From: Methanobrevibacter sp.
GTDB taxonomy: Archaea > Methanobacteriota > Methanobacteria > Methanobacteriales > Methanobacteriaceae
NCBI RefSeq assembly: GCF_017427765.1
Contig: NZ_JAFRSC010000030.1
Span: 1 to 51,496, forward strand
Direction of reading: 5' to 3'
Length of the DNA: 51,496 bases
A model generated the notes under the pieces. The model was not told where the DNA came from. It was given only the letters and a program-made list of their open reading frames with translations, and searched no databases. Shown piece by piece: positions 1-9,094 of the stretch; position 1 is the first letter of the stretch, and every line of letters starts with the position of its first letter. Position numbers and translations under genes: made by a program.

Positions 1-44
1 AAATATATATTTTTCTATTTTTAAAAAAGAAAATAAAACATAAT

Positions 45-95
45 AAAAGCAATTTTACTAAATTAAAACAATTTTACATAGTTAAAACAATTTTT
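45..95. repeat. Three short AT-rich direct repeats upstream of hemD
   Basis: The motif AAAA(G)CAATTTTAC occurs at 45-58 and 65-77, and a shorter form AAAACAATTTT at 84-95, about 20 bases apart. They lie in the AT-rich leader of the first operon. They could be a regulatory array or chance in low-complexity DNA. Confidence 0.3.
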
Positions 96-174
96 ATGAA
101 AGAATAAATTAACAAACATTATAAACAAATAAAAACAAAATATAAAACATTATAAATTAATGAAGGTAATTTAA

Positions 175-945
175 ATGTCAAAACCTGTTGTTGCAATAAC
201 AAGGCCGAAAGATAGGGCAAAAAAGGCTTGTGATATTGTTGAAGAGTTGGGCGGTGAAGCTGTTCTGGCCCCAACACTTGATTTGAAACCTATAAATTCA
301 CAATCCTTAAAGGAATTAGTCGAAAGAAAAGATGAACTTGATTGGATTGTTTTCACATCCCCAACGACTATTGTTTCACTGAATAAATTCTACCCTGACT
401 TTTTAAAAAGTCTTGATTGCAAAATAGCCGTTATCGGAAATAAAACCGGAAGACTTGTTGAAAAGCAAGGTCTTAAAGTTGATTTGATGCCACATGATTT
501 TACGGCAGAAGGCCTTATTGGGGAATTTGAAAGGCAAAAAATTACAGGCAAAACCATTGGAATTCCAAGAACCGCTTCTGCAAGAGCGGTTTTACCGGAA
601 GGTCTTGAAGAACTTGGAAATAAAGTAATATTGGCTGAAGCATACATGTCACTCTTTCCAATGGATGAAGATGCAGTAAAAGAGCTTATCGAAAAAATTG
701 AAAACAACCAAATTGATGCAATTACTTTTACAAGCCCATTAACTGTTCGAAACTTCTTTGAAATAGCTGATGACAAGAAAAAACTCGCAAAACTCCTGAA
801 TGAAAATTTATTAACCGTCTGTATCGGCCCAATCACCGCAAGAATCCTCGACATTTATAAAGTTGCCTACATTTACCCTGACACTTACACAGTTCAAGAC
901 ATGATGGAACTATTATTTAAAACCTGGAGAGAAGAAAATGAATGA
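175..945 (+). CDS. hemD: Uroporphyrinogen-III synthase
   Basis: This 256-residue protein matches the size and layout of uroporphyrinogen-III synthase, which cyclises hydroxymethylbilane to uroporphyrinogen III in the cytosol, feeding sirohaem, cobamide and F430 synthesis in methanogens. The N-terminus reads VVAITRPKD and there are two family-like loops, FTSPTT near residue 60 and FTSPLT near residue 185, in the two-lobed arrangement expected. The family has few invariant residues, so the call rests on overall pattern. The ATG has a good ribosome binding site (GAAGGTAAT). The last 8 bases overlap the start of the glycosyltransferase gene, suggesting cotranscription. hemB lies 17 kb away on the other strand. 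Confidence 0.88.
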   Translation: MSKPVVAITRPKDRAKKACDIVEELGGEAVLAPTLDLKPINSQSLKELVERKDELDWIVFTSPTTIVSLNKFYPDFLKSLDCKIAVIGNKTGRLVEKQGLKVDLMPHDFTAEGLIGEFERQKITGKTIGIPRTASARAVLPEGLEELGNKVILAEAYMSLFPMDEDAVKELIEKIENNQIDAITFTSPLTVRNFFEIADDKKKLAKLLNENLLTVCIGPITARILDIYKVAYIYPDTYTVQDMMELLFKTWREENE

Positions 946-2041
946 TAAGATAAGCATTATTTTACCAATCTTTAATGTTGGAGACCACCTCAGAGGCGGT
1001 ATCGACTCTCTTATAAACCAGACTATTGGAAATGAAAATTTGGAAATTATCATGGTCAATGATTGCTCAACTGACGGGTCTGGTGAAGTAATCGACGAAT
1101 ATGCTGAAAAATACGACTGCTGTGTTGCAATTCATCATGAAACCAACAGCGGAGGAGCACATACTCCCCGAAACACAGGTATCGAAGCATGTACCGGCGA
1201 TTATATCATGTTTTTAGACCCTGATGACAGATACACACCTGACGCATGTGAGAAATTATATGAAGCGGCAAAAAAATATGATGTCGAGCTGGCTTTTGCA
1301 CGGTTTAGAAGAATATTCGAATACGGCGGAAGCGTTCAAAAGTCATATTCCCCATATAAAGATGATTTGGAAAGCAGCTATCCTGATGAGACATTTGAGT
1401 CTGCAAACTTTCTGGACATCCCCGATGCACTATGGGACAATGTGGTTGAGAGATTTTTATACGGAAAAACATTAGAGGTAACTTATCCAAGAGACAAACC
1501 TCTGGATGTCATTCATGTTGATGATATCGAACAGGAACCTGATCTTTTGAAAATGCAGCCTTCAGTATGGTGTAAAATCTATAAAAGAGAACTTATCATG
1601 GACAATAACTTAAGGTTTAAGAAATATGTTACCGGAGATGACATGGCATTTACCCTGGAAGCTCTCCTAAACGCCAAAGGAATCGTATATCTCAACAATT
1701 TCATCTCTTATGACTATTATATACGTGATTTGCCTGACGACAAATCCATTACCAATACCGTTAATGTAAGGCTTTTGGATGAACTGATGGAAGCTTACGT
1801 TTACTGCAGAAGAAAAACTGAAGGCTTTTCTAAAGAGGTGCAGACTGTATCTCTTAATCCGCATCTGCTTCACTGGATGCACACATGGAAAGGTTCACCA
1901 TTTACAAAAGAAGAAAACAAACTATTGCTTAAAAAAGTCAATAAGCTTAAAAAGATTCATAAAAGTGATTTTAAATCAAGAATGTTATTATCTTCAATGA
2001 CAACAGCGATTGAATCCAAAATTCAATTTCAAAAGGAGTAA
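938..2041 (+). CDS. Family 2 glycosyltransferase
   Basis: A 367-residue GT-A fold glycosyltransferase. The N-terminus ISIILPIFNVGDHL is the nucleotide-sugar binding strand, VNDCSTDGSG near residue 41 is the typical GT2 loop, and FLDPDD near residue 91 is the metal-binding DxD equivalent. No membrane segments are visible, so it probably acts on the cytosolic face of the membrane. It overlaps hemD by 8 bases and is followed at once by UDP-galactopyranose mutase, so galactofuranose or another surface sugar is a plausible donor. That pairing is inferred from context; the true substrate is unknown. Confidence 0.85.
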   Translation: MNDKISIILPIFNVGDHLRGGIDSLINQTIGNENLEIIMVNDCSTDGSGEVIDEYAEKYDCCVAIHHETNSGGAHTPRNTGIEACTGDYIMFLDPDDRYTPDACEKLYEAAKKYDVELAFARFRRIFEYGGSVQKSYSPYKDDLESSYPDETFESANFLDIPDALWDNVVERFLYGKTLEVTYPRDKPLDVIHVDDIEQEPDLLKMQPSVWCKIYKRELIMDNNLRFKKYVTGDDMAFTLEALLNAKGIVYLNNFISYDYYIRDLPDDKSITNTVNVRLLDELMEAYVYCRRKTEGFSKEVQTVSLNPHLLHWMHTWKGSPFTKEENKLLLKKVNKLKKIHKSDFKSRMLLSSMTTAIESKIQFQKE

Positions 2042-2045
2042 GATT

Positions 2046-3140
2046 ATGAGTGATTATAAATACGTGATTGTGGGAGCCGGACTTTCCGGTCTTACAATAG
2101 CTGAGAGAATTGCAAATGAACTGGACGAAGAGGTACTGATTATTGAAAAACGTGACCACATCGGCGGAAACGTGTATGATTTTTATGATGACGGCATTTT
2201 AGTGCAAAAATACGGACCTCACATCTACCATACAAACGAAAAGAAAGTACATGATTACCTCTCACAGTTTACCGAATGGAATGACTATGTGCACAGAGTT
2301 TTAAGCTATGTCGACGGAAAACTGGTACCTATGCCAATTTGTATCGATACATTGAATGCACTTTATGATTTGGATTTGGATGAAGATTCAATGAAAGAGT
2401 GGATTGACGAGCACAAGGAAGACATTGATGAGGTAAAATCATCAGAAGACGTCGTGCTTAAAAATGCAGGCCGTGACATCTACAACAAACTGTTTAAAAA
2501 CTACACTGAAAAGCAGTGGGGAACTTCAGCCGCCAATTTAAGCTCCAGCGTCATTTCAAGAATTCCGTTCAGATTCAATCATGACGACAGATACTTTGCT
2601 GATACCTATCAGGGCATGCCAAAGGAAGGATTTACAAAAATGTGTGAAAACATGATTAAATCCGACAAAATCCATGTGGGACTCAATTCAGACTATAAGG
2701 ACTACATTGACAAAATAAATTATGAAACATTAATCTATACAGGCCCTATCGATTACTTTTATGATTACAAATATGGAGAACTCCTATACAGATGCCTGAA
2801 CTTCGTATATGAGATTGTAGATGAGGATTCATTCCAGGATGTTGCTGTTGTCAACTACCCTAATGATCCATACTTCACAAGGATTACCGAGTTTAAAAAG
2901 CTCACATGGCAGGAAGTTGAAGGCAAAACCGCAATCATGAGAGAATATCCAGGATTCAATGGTGAAAAATGCTACCCATATCCTACACAGGAATATCTCG
3001 ACAAATTCAAATTATACGAAGAGGAAATGAAAAAAGAAGAAAATGTTATCTTTTTAGGAAGACTTGCCAAATACAAATATTACAATATGGACTTAGTTGT
3101 AAAAGATGCACTGGAAGTCTTTGAAAATCAAATCAAATAG
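2046..3140 (+). CDS. glf: UDP-galactopyranose mutase
   Basis: A flavoenzyme of 364 residues that interconverts UDP-galactopyranose and UDP-galactofuranose. The FAD-binding start VIVGAGLSGL sits near residue 6, followed by EKRDHIGGN and KYGPHIYHT, both characteristic of Glf, and the acidic C-terminal half has the expected EYPGF and GRLAKYKYYNMD segments. I start it at the ATG at 2046, preceded by AAGGAGTAAG; an in-frame ATG at 2010 lies inside the upstream gene and lacks a family-like extension. It forms a pair with the glycosyltransferase just upstream and suggests a galactofuranose-containing surface polymer. Confidence 0.95.
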   Translation: MSDYKYVIVGAGLSGLTIAERIANELDEEVLIIEKRDHIGGNVYDFYDDGILVQKYGPHIYHTNEKKVHDYLSQFTEWNDYVHRVLSYVDGKLVPMPICIDTLNALYDLDLDEDSMKEWIDEHKEDIDEVKSSEDVVLKNAGRDIYNKLFKNYTEKQWGTSAANLSSSVISRIPFRFNHDDRYFADTYQGMPKEGFTKMCENMIKSDKIHVGLNSDYKDYIDKINYETLIYTGPIDYFYDYKYGELLYRCLNFVYEIVDEDSFQDVAVVNYPNDPYFTRITEFKKLTWQEVEGKTAIMREYPGFNGEKCYPYPTQEYLDKFKLYEEEMKKEENVIFLGRLAKYKYYNMDLVVKDALEVFENQIK

Positions 3141-3148
3141 GTGATGAA

Positions 3149-3418
3149 ATGATTACAATATGGCCACAATATTTAGACAAGAATTTAAGTTTATCCCAAG
3201 GTCGTAAAGTCTCAAAAGAAATTGCCGTTAAAGAACCTAGCCTTTCGGATATTGAAAGGGCATTAAAAAGATTGGGCCTTCAATACAGCATTCAAAAGGA
3301 AAGAGCATATCCCGGAAAATGGTATGAGAAATCCGGAAGAATACTTGTTGAATGGGATAAAACAAAATTGGAATTACTAAAAGAAGTAAGTTTAAAGATT
3401 AAAGAAATTAGAAACTGA
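3149..3418 (+). CDS. srp19: Signal recognition particle 19 kDa protein
   Basis: An 89-residue basic protein matching archaeal SRP19, which binds 7S RNA and helps assemble SRP54 for co-translational membrane targeting. The start ITIWPQYLDKNLS and the YPGKWYEKSGR segment near residue 54 are recognisable family features. The ATG has an AGGTGATGAA ribosome binding site that overlaps the end of glf by a few bases, and the DHH nuclease begins 5 bases downstream, so it sits in an operon with surface-sugar genes upstream and a nuclease downstream. Confidence 0.95.
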   Translation: MITIWPQYLDKNLSLSQGRKVSKEIAVKEPSLSDIERALKRLGLQYSIQKERAYPGKWYEKSGRILVEWDKTKLELLKEVSLKIKEIRN

Positions 3419-3423
3419 TTACT

Positions 3424-4830
3424 ATGCAAATACCACAAACCATGCACGAACAGTTCATCGAAGCAAAAGAGATTATTGAAAACAGCGAGGATATCAAGGT
3501 TTACTCTCACATTGACTGCGACGGAATCTGTTCAGGTGCAATCTTATCAACCATACTAGACAGACAAAATAAGGAACATGAAATCGAATTTGTTAATCTG
3601 GATGTCCTGGATGACATTGAACTGACACATGAACTGACAATATTTTCCGATTTGGGTTCAGGCCAGCGCATTGACACAAAGGCAATGGAAGGCCAAAAAA
3701 TCATAATCCTGGATCACCACCCGCCTTTAAGAAATCCGGATTATAGAAATGGAAAAAACTACACATATCTTGAAATCAATCCGCTTCATCATGGCATTGA
3801 CGGATCATATTACGTTTGCGGCGGAGGATTATGTTATTTTCTTGCCCGTGAATTCGGATATACTGACTTAAGCTGGATTGGAGTTTTATCAGCAATAGGA
3901 GATATGCAAAATACCAAAACAGGTCATTTTGAAGGCTTGAATGAAAACATCCAGCAGGATGCTATTGATGAAGGTTATCTTGAAGTGACCAAAAATGACA
4001 TTAACATCTATGGAAGAAACTCAAGGCCGCTTTTTGTTGCCCTATCCTATTTCAGTGATGTAAATTTGCCAATAACAAACAATACCACAGAAACAATGGC
4101 AATTTTAGAGGAATTGGGAATTGATGAAAAGCACAACCGTAAAAAACTGAATGAACTGACAAACGAAGAGAAAGGAAAACTTTTCAAAAGACTTGTTGAA
4201 ATGATTTCGACTGCAGTTCCTGGAAGATATGTGAAATATATTCCGCAATTAATCATTGGAGATTCATACACATTCATTAAAGAGGATGAACACAGCTTTT
4301 TAAGAGACGGATCCGAGTTTTCAACAGCGATGAATGCATGTGGAAGAAACCATGAAGAAAAGATAGCTATGGAAGTTCTGAAGGGAGATAGAATTGAAGC
4401 GCTTGACCAACTGGAAGAGATAAGCAAAACCCACAGATACAATCTGGCAACATCCATATCAAAAGTTGCCGAAGGTGATGAAACAGCTATTGTTGAGATG
4501 GAAAACATTCAGTACTTTGACGGAGACGGAATCAAGCCGGAGATTGTTGGAACAGTTACCGGAATGATTTTAGGTTACTGCAACTGGAAAAAACCTATTA
4601 TCGGTTTTACACAGACTGATGAAACCGGATTGAAAGTTTCGCTTAGATGCTCCAGATTACTCTCATACGATGGAATTCATTTCGGAAATATTATCCGTGA
4701 AATTGCTTCAGAAGTTGGAGGTAGTGGCGGAGGCCATGCAATGGCATGCGGCGCCTACATTCCACTTGAAAAAAAATCAGAATTCCTTGAGCTGTTCAAT
4801 AATGAATTATCCGGTAAAATAGCAAACTAA
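3424..4830 (+). CDS. DHH-family phosphoesterase, archaeal RecJ/GAN-like exonuclease
   Basis: A 468-residue single-strand exonuclease-type DHH protein. HIDCDG near residue 30 gives the DxD metal motif, LDHHPP near residue 97 is the DHH motif, and the C-terminal GGSGGGHAMACG is the DHHA1 substrate-binding motif. Archaeal homologues associate with GINS and the CMG helicase (GAN) or act in repair; which applies here cannot be told from sequence. It starts 5 bases after srp19, without a clear ribosome binding site, implying translational coupling. Confidence 0.9.
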   Translation: MQIPQTMHEQFIEAKEIIENSEDIKVYSHIDCDGICSGAILSTILDRQNKEHEIEFVNLDVLDDIELTHELTIFSDLGSGQRIDTKAMEGQKIIILDHHPPLRNPDYRNGKNYTYLEINPLHHGIDGSYYVCGGGLCYFLAREFGYTDLSWIGVLSAIGDMQNTKTGHFEGLNENIQQDAIDEGYLEVTKNDINIYGRNSRPLFVALSYFSDVNLPITNNTTETMAILEELGIDEKHNRKKLNELTNEEKGKLFKRLVEMISTAVPGRYVKYIPQLIIGDSYTFIKEDEHSFLRDGSEFSTAMNACGRNHEEKIAMEVLKGDRIEALDQLEEISKTHRYNLATSISKVAEGDETAIVEMENIQYFDGDGIKPEIVGTVTGMILGYCNWKKPIIGFTQTDETGLKVSLRCSRLLSYDGIHFGNIIREIASEVGGSGGGHAMACGAYIPLEKKSEFLELFNNELSGKIAN

Positions 4831-4840
4831 TTTATATAAT
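4830..4840 (+). promoter_or_regulatory. Candidate TATA box for the winged-helix gene
   Basis: The sequence ATTTATATAAT just after the DHH nuclease stop matches an archaeal TATA box about 50 bases ahead of the next start codon. Confidence 0.4.
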
Positions 4841-4886
4841 ATAAATTAAAAATATAATATATATCAATTTAGATTGAGGAATGAAC

Positions 4887-5693
4887 ATGATGAAAGCATT
4901 TAAAAAAAGAGGTGCACTTACACATTTTCAAATTTTAAGTGAAATATCTAAACAAGACCCTCACCTCAAACAGAAAGATTTGGCTAATACTTTGGGAATC
5001 ACAATACAGGCTGTTTCAGAAAATATAAAAACATTAATCGAATTAGGTTATATAACTTCAAAAGACGGCAGATCACCGTATAAGATTACACAGGCAGGCA
5101 TTGATAAAGTTAAAAAGGACGCAATCAGTTTAAGAAAATATTCTGATTCAGTTCTAGAAACTATGAACCATTATAAAACCATCTGGCCGGCAATAGCTAC
5201 AGAAGAACTTAAAAAAGATGATATTGTAGGTCTTTTTATGGATGGTGGAGTCCTATACGCTCACAAAAAAGAGGAAAATGCAACAGGCATTGTACTTGAT
5301 GATGTGGAAGCTAACATGGATGTTGCCTTAACCAACCTTACAGGACTCATCGACATGACTGTTGGCGAAGTTACAGTCATTAACGTTCCGACAATTAAGG
5401 ATGGCGGGTCCAAATCATGCGATTTGGAATTAATTAAAAATGTCTATGATAAAGGAACAAATACCGGTGAGGCAATCGATAAAGTTGCAGTTGCCGGAAC
5501 TGTTTCACGTGCTGTCGTTAAAAAATTAGGTTTACCTCTCGATATTGAATATGCCGCTCCTCAAGCAACTGCTAATGCTGCACGTAAAGGATTGAACGTT
5601 TTAGCAATTTGCGTTGGAGACATGAGTAAGGCATTCACACGTGAACTAGAAAATGAAAAAATCAAATATAACATTATTGATGGTGGAAAATAA
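4887..5693 (+). CDS. Winged-helix transcriptional regulator of a methanogen-type family
   Basis: A protein of about 268 residues with an N-terminal helix-turn-helix: LKQKDLANTLGITIQAVSEN is the recognition unit and GYITSKDGRSPYKIT is the wing. The C-terminal two thirds is an alpha/beta region I cannot assign, with GIVLDDVEANMDVAL and a late glycine/alanine-rich part (AAPQATANAARKG), perhaps a ligand-binding domain. Three in-frame ATGs exist (4881, 4887, 4890); GAGGA abuts the first and is 6 bases from the second, so I prefer 4887. It converges end-to-end with the helicase gene. Targets are unknown. Confidence 0.8.
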   Translation: MMKAFKKRGALTHFQILSEISKQDPHLKQKDLANTLGITIQAVSENIKTLIELGYITSKDGRSPYKITQAGIDKVKKDAISLRKYSDSVLETMNHYKTIWPAIATEELKKDDIVGLFMDGGVLYAHKKEENATGIVLDDVEANMDVALTNLTGLIDMTVGEVTVINVPTIKDGGSKSCDLELIKNVYDKGTNTGEAIDKVAVAGTVSRAVVKKLGLPLDIEYAAPQATANAARKGLNVLAICVGDMSKAFTRELENEKIKYNIIDGGK

Positions 5694-6977
5694 TTAATTT
5701 TCCCTTATCTTTTTTAATAATGCAGCAGCTATTTCTTCACTGCTTAAATCCTTTGAAGAACTTTTTTTTATCAAATTAACCTCTTTATCTAAATTATCAA
5801 TTTTAATTGATTTTTTCACTTCATCCATAATCCTTTTATTTTCAATCATTTCCATTTCATTATCTGTTGGAATCTTTTTTTCAATAATTTTAACTTTACT
5901 TTGTTTTTTGATATTGTTAAATGAAAGAATATCCTGGGAAGTGACTAATGTAAATGCATATCCGGAACTGCCTGCCCTTGCGGTTCTTCCGATTCTGTGA
6001 ACGTATGAATCATAGTTTTGCGGAACGTCATAGTTTATAATGAAGTCCAAATTTGAAATATCAAGGCCTCGGGAAGCGACATCAGTTGCAACCAGAAAAC
6101 TGATATTGCCATTTCTAAATTTATTCATTACATTATCCCTTGTTTTTTGAGTCATATCTCCGTGCAGTTCCTGTGAAGAATAACCTCTTTTTTTAAGGTT
6201 TTTGAAAACAAAATCCACACCCTTTTTAGTGTTGCAAAATATCAAGGCTGATTTGATATCATATACTCCAAATAATTTGCATAAATCATCGAATTTATAT
6301 TTATGATTGGTTTTAAATGAATACTGAGTAATTTTCGGATTATTTTTTTTGTTTGAATCAATCTTTATGAATTTAGGATTATTCTGATAATTTTTTGCAA
6401 TTTTTTTAATCTCCTGAGGAATAGTCGCTGAGAAAAGCAGAGTCTGCCTTCGGTAAGGTGTATCATTTAAAATTGTTTCAATATCATCTCTAAAACCCAT
6501 ATCAAGCATTTCATCGGCTTCATCCAACACAACAGTCTCAACACCTATTAAATCCAAGTTTCCTCTTTGTATATGATCTATTACACGACCGGGAGTTCCA
6601 ACAATAATATGGACTCCCTTTTTTAGAACTCGGGTCTGCTTTCCGATTGGCTGGCCTCCATAAACCGCCAGAACTTTAAGTTTTTTTATGTATTTGCCAA
6701 CATTCTCAATTTCACCTGCCACCTGGACAGAAAGCTCTCTAGTCGGACATAAAATAATGGCTTGTGGAGATTTATCAGGAATAAAAATCTTTTCAAGAAT
6801 AGGTATTGTAAAGGCAATTGTTTTTCCGCTTCCAGTTTGTGCCTGAGCGGTAACGTCTCTTCCTTCAAGCTCCAATGGAATGGCCTTTTTTTGAATGGGA
6901 GTAGTTTTTTCAAATCCCATCTCATCAATAGCCTTTAAAATATCATCTGAAATATTGAAATCTCTAAAATTCATCAT
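5694..6977 (-). CDS. DEAD-box RNA helicase
   Basis: A 427-residue ATP-dependent RNA helicase carrying the full motif series in order: Q motif (F..TTPIQKKAIP), motif I AQTGSGKT, PTRELS, TPGR, motif II DEAD, motif III SAT, then in the second RecA lobe ATDVASRGLD and motif VI HRIGRTARAG. The tail after residue 370 is short and charged. It probably remodels RNA in ribosome assembly or mRNA turnover. No Shine-Dalgarno sequence is visible ahead of the ATG, so the message may be leaderless. The tandem ATG at 6974 is an alternative start. Confidence 0.95.
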   Translation of the reverse strand: MMNFRDFNISDDILKAIDEMGFEKTTPIQKKAIPLELEGRDVTAQAQTGSGKTIAFTIPILEKIFIPDKSPQAIILCPTRELSVQVAGEIENVGKYIKKLKVLAVYGGQPIGKQTRVLKKGVHIIVGTPGRVIDHIQRGNLDLIGVETVVLDEADEMLDMGFRDDIETILNDTPYRRQTLLFSATIPQEIKKIAKNYQNNPKFIKIDSNKKNNPKITQYSFKTNHKYKFDDLCKLFGVYDIKSALIFCNTKKGVDFVFKNLKKRGYSSQELHGDMTQKTRDNVMNKFRNGNISFLVATDVASRGLDISNLDFIINYDVPQNYDSYVHRIGRTARAGSSGYAFTLVTSQDILSFNNIKKQSKVKIIEKKIPTDNEMEMIENKRIMDEVKKSIKIDNLDKEVNLIKKSSSKDLSSEEIAAALLKKIREN

Positions 6978-7001
6978 ATTACATATTTAAAAAAACAAAT
7001 A

Positions 7002-7862
7002 TTAAAATAGTTTGGTCTGATATGTTTTTTGTGGAAAATCATGCAGATACTCAAATATCTCAGAAAAGTTGTTTAAAATACCATTATCGAATGTTCTTTT
7101 TTTGAAAATCCTCATCAATTTGTCATTATCATCACTTGGAATAGAATAGCTATCAGAATATTTTTCAATGTATTTTTCCTTAAGGCCCGGAAAGTGCTCA
7201 TCCAACTTCCCATAGAAGTATTCGCGATTACCTTCCCTAAGCGTTAAACCCATTCCATGACACAATATGCCTTTAACTTCAGCATCGATACAATAGTCCA
7301 AAATCGAATTAATGTTTTCTTCAGTGTCGTTAATGTAAGGCAGAATCGGGCACAGCCATACCACAGTAGGAATTCCAGCATCTTTTAAGATATTTAAAAC
7401 CTCGACACGTCTTGAAGTTGGACAGACATTCGGCTCCAATATTTTGCACAAATCATCATCTGCAGTCGTCAACGTCATCTGCACAACAACTTTGGTCTTT
7501 TGATTAATCTTTTTAAGCAAATCCAAATCCCTTAAAATCAAATCTGATTTTGTAATGCAGGTAAATCCAAAACCGTAATTATAAATCATCTCCAACGCAT
7601 TTCTAACATATTTCAAATGTTTTTCCAATGGAATATATGGATCTGTCATTGAACCTGTTCCAATCATAGATGGAGGTCTTTTCCTAAGCTCTTTTTTTAG
7701 TAACTCCAAAGAATTCTCCTTTACCTCAATATCTTCAAATTTATGATTCATACCGTAAATTTTACTTCGTGAATCACAGTAAATACAGCCATGAGTACAT
7801 CCGCGATAAAGATTCATTCCATTGTTTTTAGACAAAATAGTTTTAGAATTTACATAATGCAT
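7002..7862 (-). CDS. Radical SAM protein, SPL/Rv2578c-like
   Basis: A 286-residue radical SAM protein with the cluster motif CTHGCIYC at residues 22-29 (CxxxCxxC) followed by DSRSKIYG. The ITKSDLILRDLDLL and WLCPILPYIND segments resemble the SplB/Rv2578c branch of radical SAM proteins, whose members are usually annotated as DNA-repair photolyase-like; most have no proven substrate. It lies 24 bases downstream of nothing on its own strand except the helicase that follows it, and is divergent from the Cas4-like gene with 79 bases between them. Confidence 0.85.
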   Translation of the reverse strand: MHYVNSKTILSKNNGMNLYRGCTHGCIYCDSRSKIYGMNHKFEDIEVKENSLELLKKELRKRPPSMIGTGSMTDPYIPLEKHLKYVRNALEMIYNYGFGFTCITKSDLILRDLDLLKKINQKTKVVVQMTLTTADDDLCKILEPNVCPTSRRVEVLNILKDAGIPTVVWLCPILPYINDTEENINSILDYCIDAEVKGILCHGMGLTLREGNREYFYGKLDEHFPGLKEKYIEKYSDSYSIPSDDNDKLMRIFKKRTFDNGILNNFSEIFEYLHDFPQKTYQTKLF

Positions 7863-7941
7863 AACCTAAGTTTTATCAAAATAAGTATATAAAAAAATAC
7901 CTAGAGCAAATGATTAGTATTACAAATTACAAAATAAAATT

Positions 7942-8634
7942 ATGGAACAAAAAAACATTACCGAATACAAAAAAGAATACGAAATTAAAAACCATCCATC
8001 AATAAAAGGTGTTCAAATAATTGAAGGAAAAAACAATTTCCCAATTAGCTGGCTCAACCAACAGGGATATTGCGAATACCAGATATATCTCCAGTACATG
8101 AAAGGTATAGAAACTGCACCTACATCCGAGATGACCCATGGAAGTGAGATTCACCAGCAGCTGGAAGACATCTTCAAACAGGACGCAACCCCAGCAACAT
8201 TTGAAGATGCTGTTGAAACATCAAAAGAAAATGCAATATTATCCAGAGAGTGCTTTGTAGTCGCACCGGAATACGGAATAAGAGGATTCATTGATGAAAT
8301 ATGGATGAAACCTGATGAAATTGTAATAATCGATGATAAACCGGGGCGTACACCTTACCAGTCAACAATGAACCAGGTAAGAGCATATTGTCTTGCCTTT
8401 AAAAGCATGACTGGAGATTCACGTAAAATTAAAGCTGCCTTAAGGGAACGTGGAACATCAAATCTATTCTGGATTGAAATATTTACACCTGAAGTCGAAA
8501 AGGAAATAAAATTTACAATCGAGAGAATGCAGGGACTGTTGGAAGGTTCAAAACCGTTTATTCCAACTAAAAATCCGAACAAATGCAGGTCATGCAGATA
8601 CAAACGTTACTGTGAGCATTTTAAAAATGAATAA
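7942..8634 (+). CDS. Cas4-like PD-(D/E)XK nuclease with Fe-S cysteines
   Basis: A 230-residue protein of the Cas4/Dna2-like nuclease family. One cysteine lies at residue 44 (GYCEYQ) and three at 215, 218 and 224 (KCRSCRYKRYC), the usual four ligands of a 4Fe-4S cluster. The nuclease core shows HGSEIHQQLE, GIRGFIDEIW, then IIDDKPG and QVRAYCLAF, the order of the PD-(D/E)XK and QxxxY motifs. No CRISPR array or other cas gene is in the window, so it is a stand-alone member and more likely acts in DNA repair. Its stop overlaps the start of the SNase-fold gene. Confidence 0.85.
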   Translation: MEQKNITEYKKEYEIKNHPSIKGVQIIEGKNNFPISWLNQQGYCEYQIYLQYMKGIETAPTSEMTHGSEIHQQLEDIFKQDATPATFEDAVETSKENAILSRECFVVAPEYGIRGFIDEIWMKPDEIVIIDDKPGRTPYQSTMNQVRAYCLAFKSMTGDSRKIKAALRERGTSNLFWIEIFTPEVEKEIKFTIERMQGLLEGSKPFIPTKNPNKCRSCRYKRYCEHFKNE

Positions 8635-9094
8635 ACAAAAAATTTCTTTAATTTTACTGACAATTTTTTTAATATCAGTTGGCCTTACACTAGCTAATGC
8701 ACTCCTTCAGGACAATAACACGGTTGAAAACAAAACAGGTACATTAACTATCTCCAATAAGTCAATACAATATGAAAATGCGGGAAAATGTGTTGAAGTA
8801 ATTGACGGAAATACAATTCAGGTTTACGGAATAGGTAAAGTCCAACTGGTTCAGGTAAAAACTCCGGATGTAAATGAATCAGGATTCAGCGATGCCAAAA
8901 AGTTTGTTGAAGACAAATGCCTTGGAAAAACAGTTTACTTGGATATAGATGATTTACAGCCAGAAGACAAATACGGCAGAACATTAGCTATCGTATACAC
9001 AGATACCGAAGACATTAACAAAGAACTGATAGATAATGGCTTTGCAAAAATATCCTATTTCGAACCAAGTGAATTTAAAAAAGGTGAAATTTAG
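8627..9094 (+). CDS. Secreted or membrane-anchored SNase-fold protein with altered active site
   Basis: About 155 residues with an N-terminal hydrophobic segment (KISLILLTIFLISVGLTLA) that is a signal peptide or anchor, then a staphylococcal nuclease-like (thermonuclease) fold: CVEVIDGNTIQV, VQLVQVKTPD and DKYGRTLAIV. In the standard nuclease the second segment is RLxxxDTPE; here the arginine is Gln, the aspartate is Lys and the glutamate is Asp, although the later Arg (YGR) is kept, so catalysis is doubtful. I use ATG 8627, which overlaps the previous stop by 8 bases; a GTG at 8612 is the other option. Confidence 0.8.
   Translation: MNKQKISLILLTIFLISVGLTLANALLQDNNTVENKTGTLTISNKSIQYENAGKCVEVIDGNTIQVYGIGKVQLVQVKTPDVNESGFSDAKKFVEDKCLGKTVYLDIDDLQPEDKYGRTLAIVYTDTEDINKELIDNGFAKISYFEPSEFKKGEI

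Noticed and set aside
390..854. Long minus-strand open frame inside hemD
   Set aside because: It lies wholly within a recognised gene, has no ribosome binding site and its translation resembles no protein (serine/phenylalanine-rich antisense composition).
4047..4508. Minus-strand open frame inside the DHH nuclease gene
   Set aside because: Antisense shadow of a conserved coding region with no start signal.
7942..8634. Cas4-like gene as evidence of a CRISPR-Cas locus
   Set aside because: No repeats with regular spacers and no other cas genes occur in the window; stand-alone Cas4-like nucleases are common in archaea.
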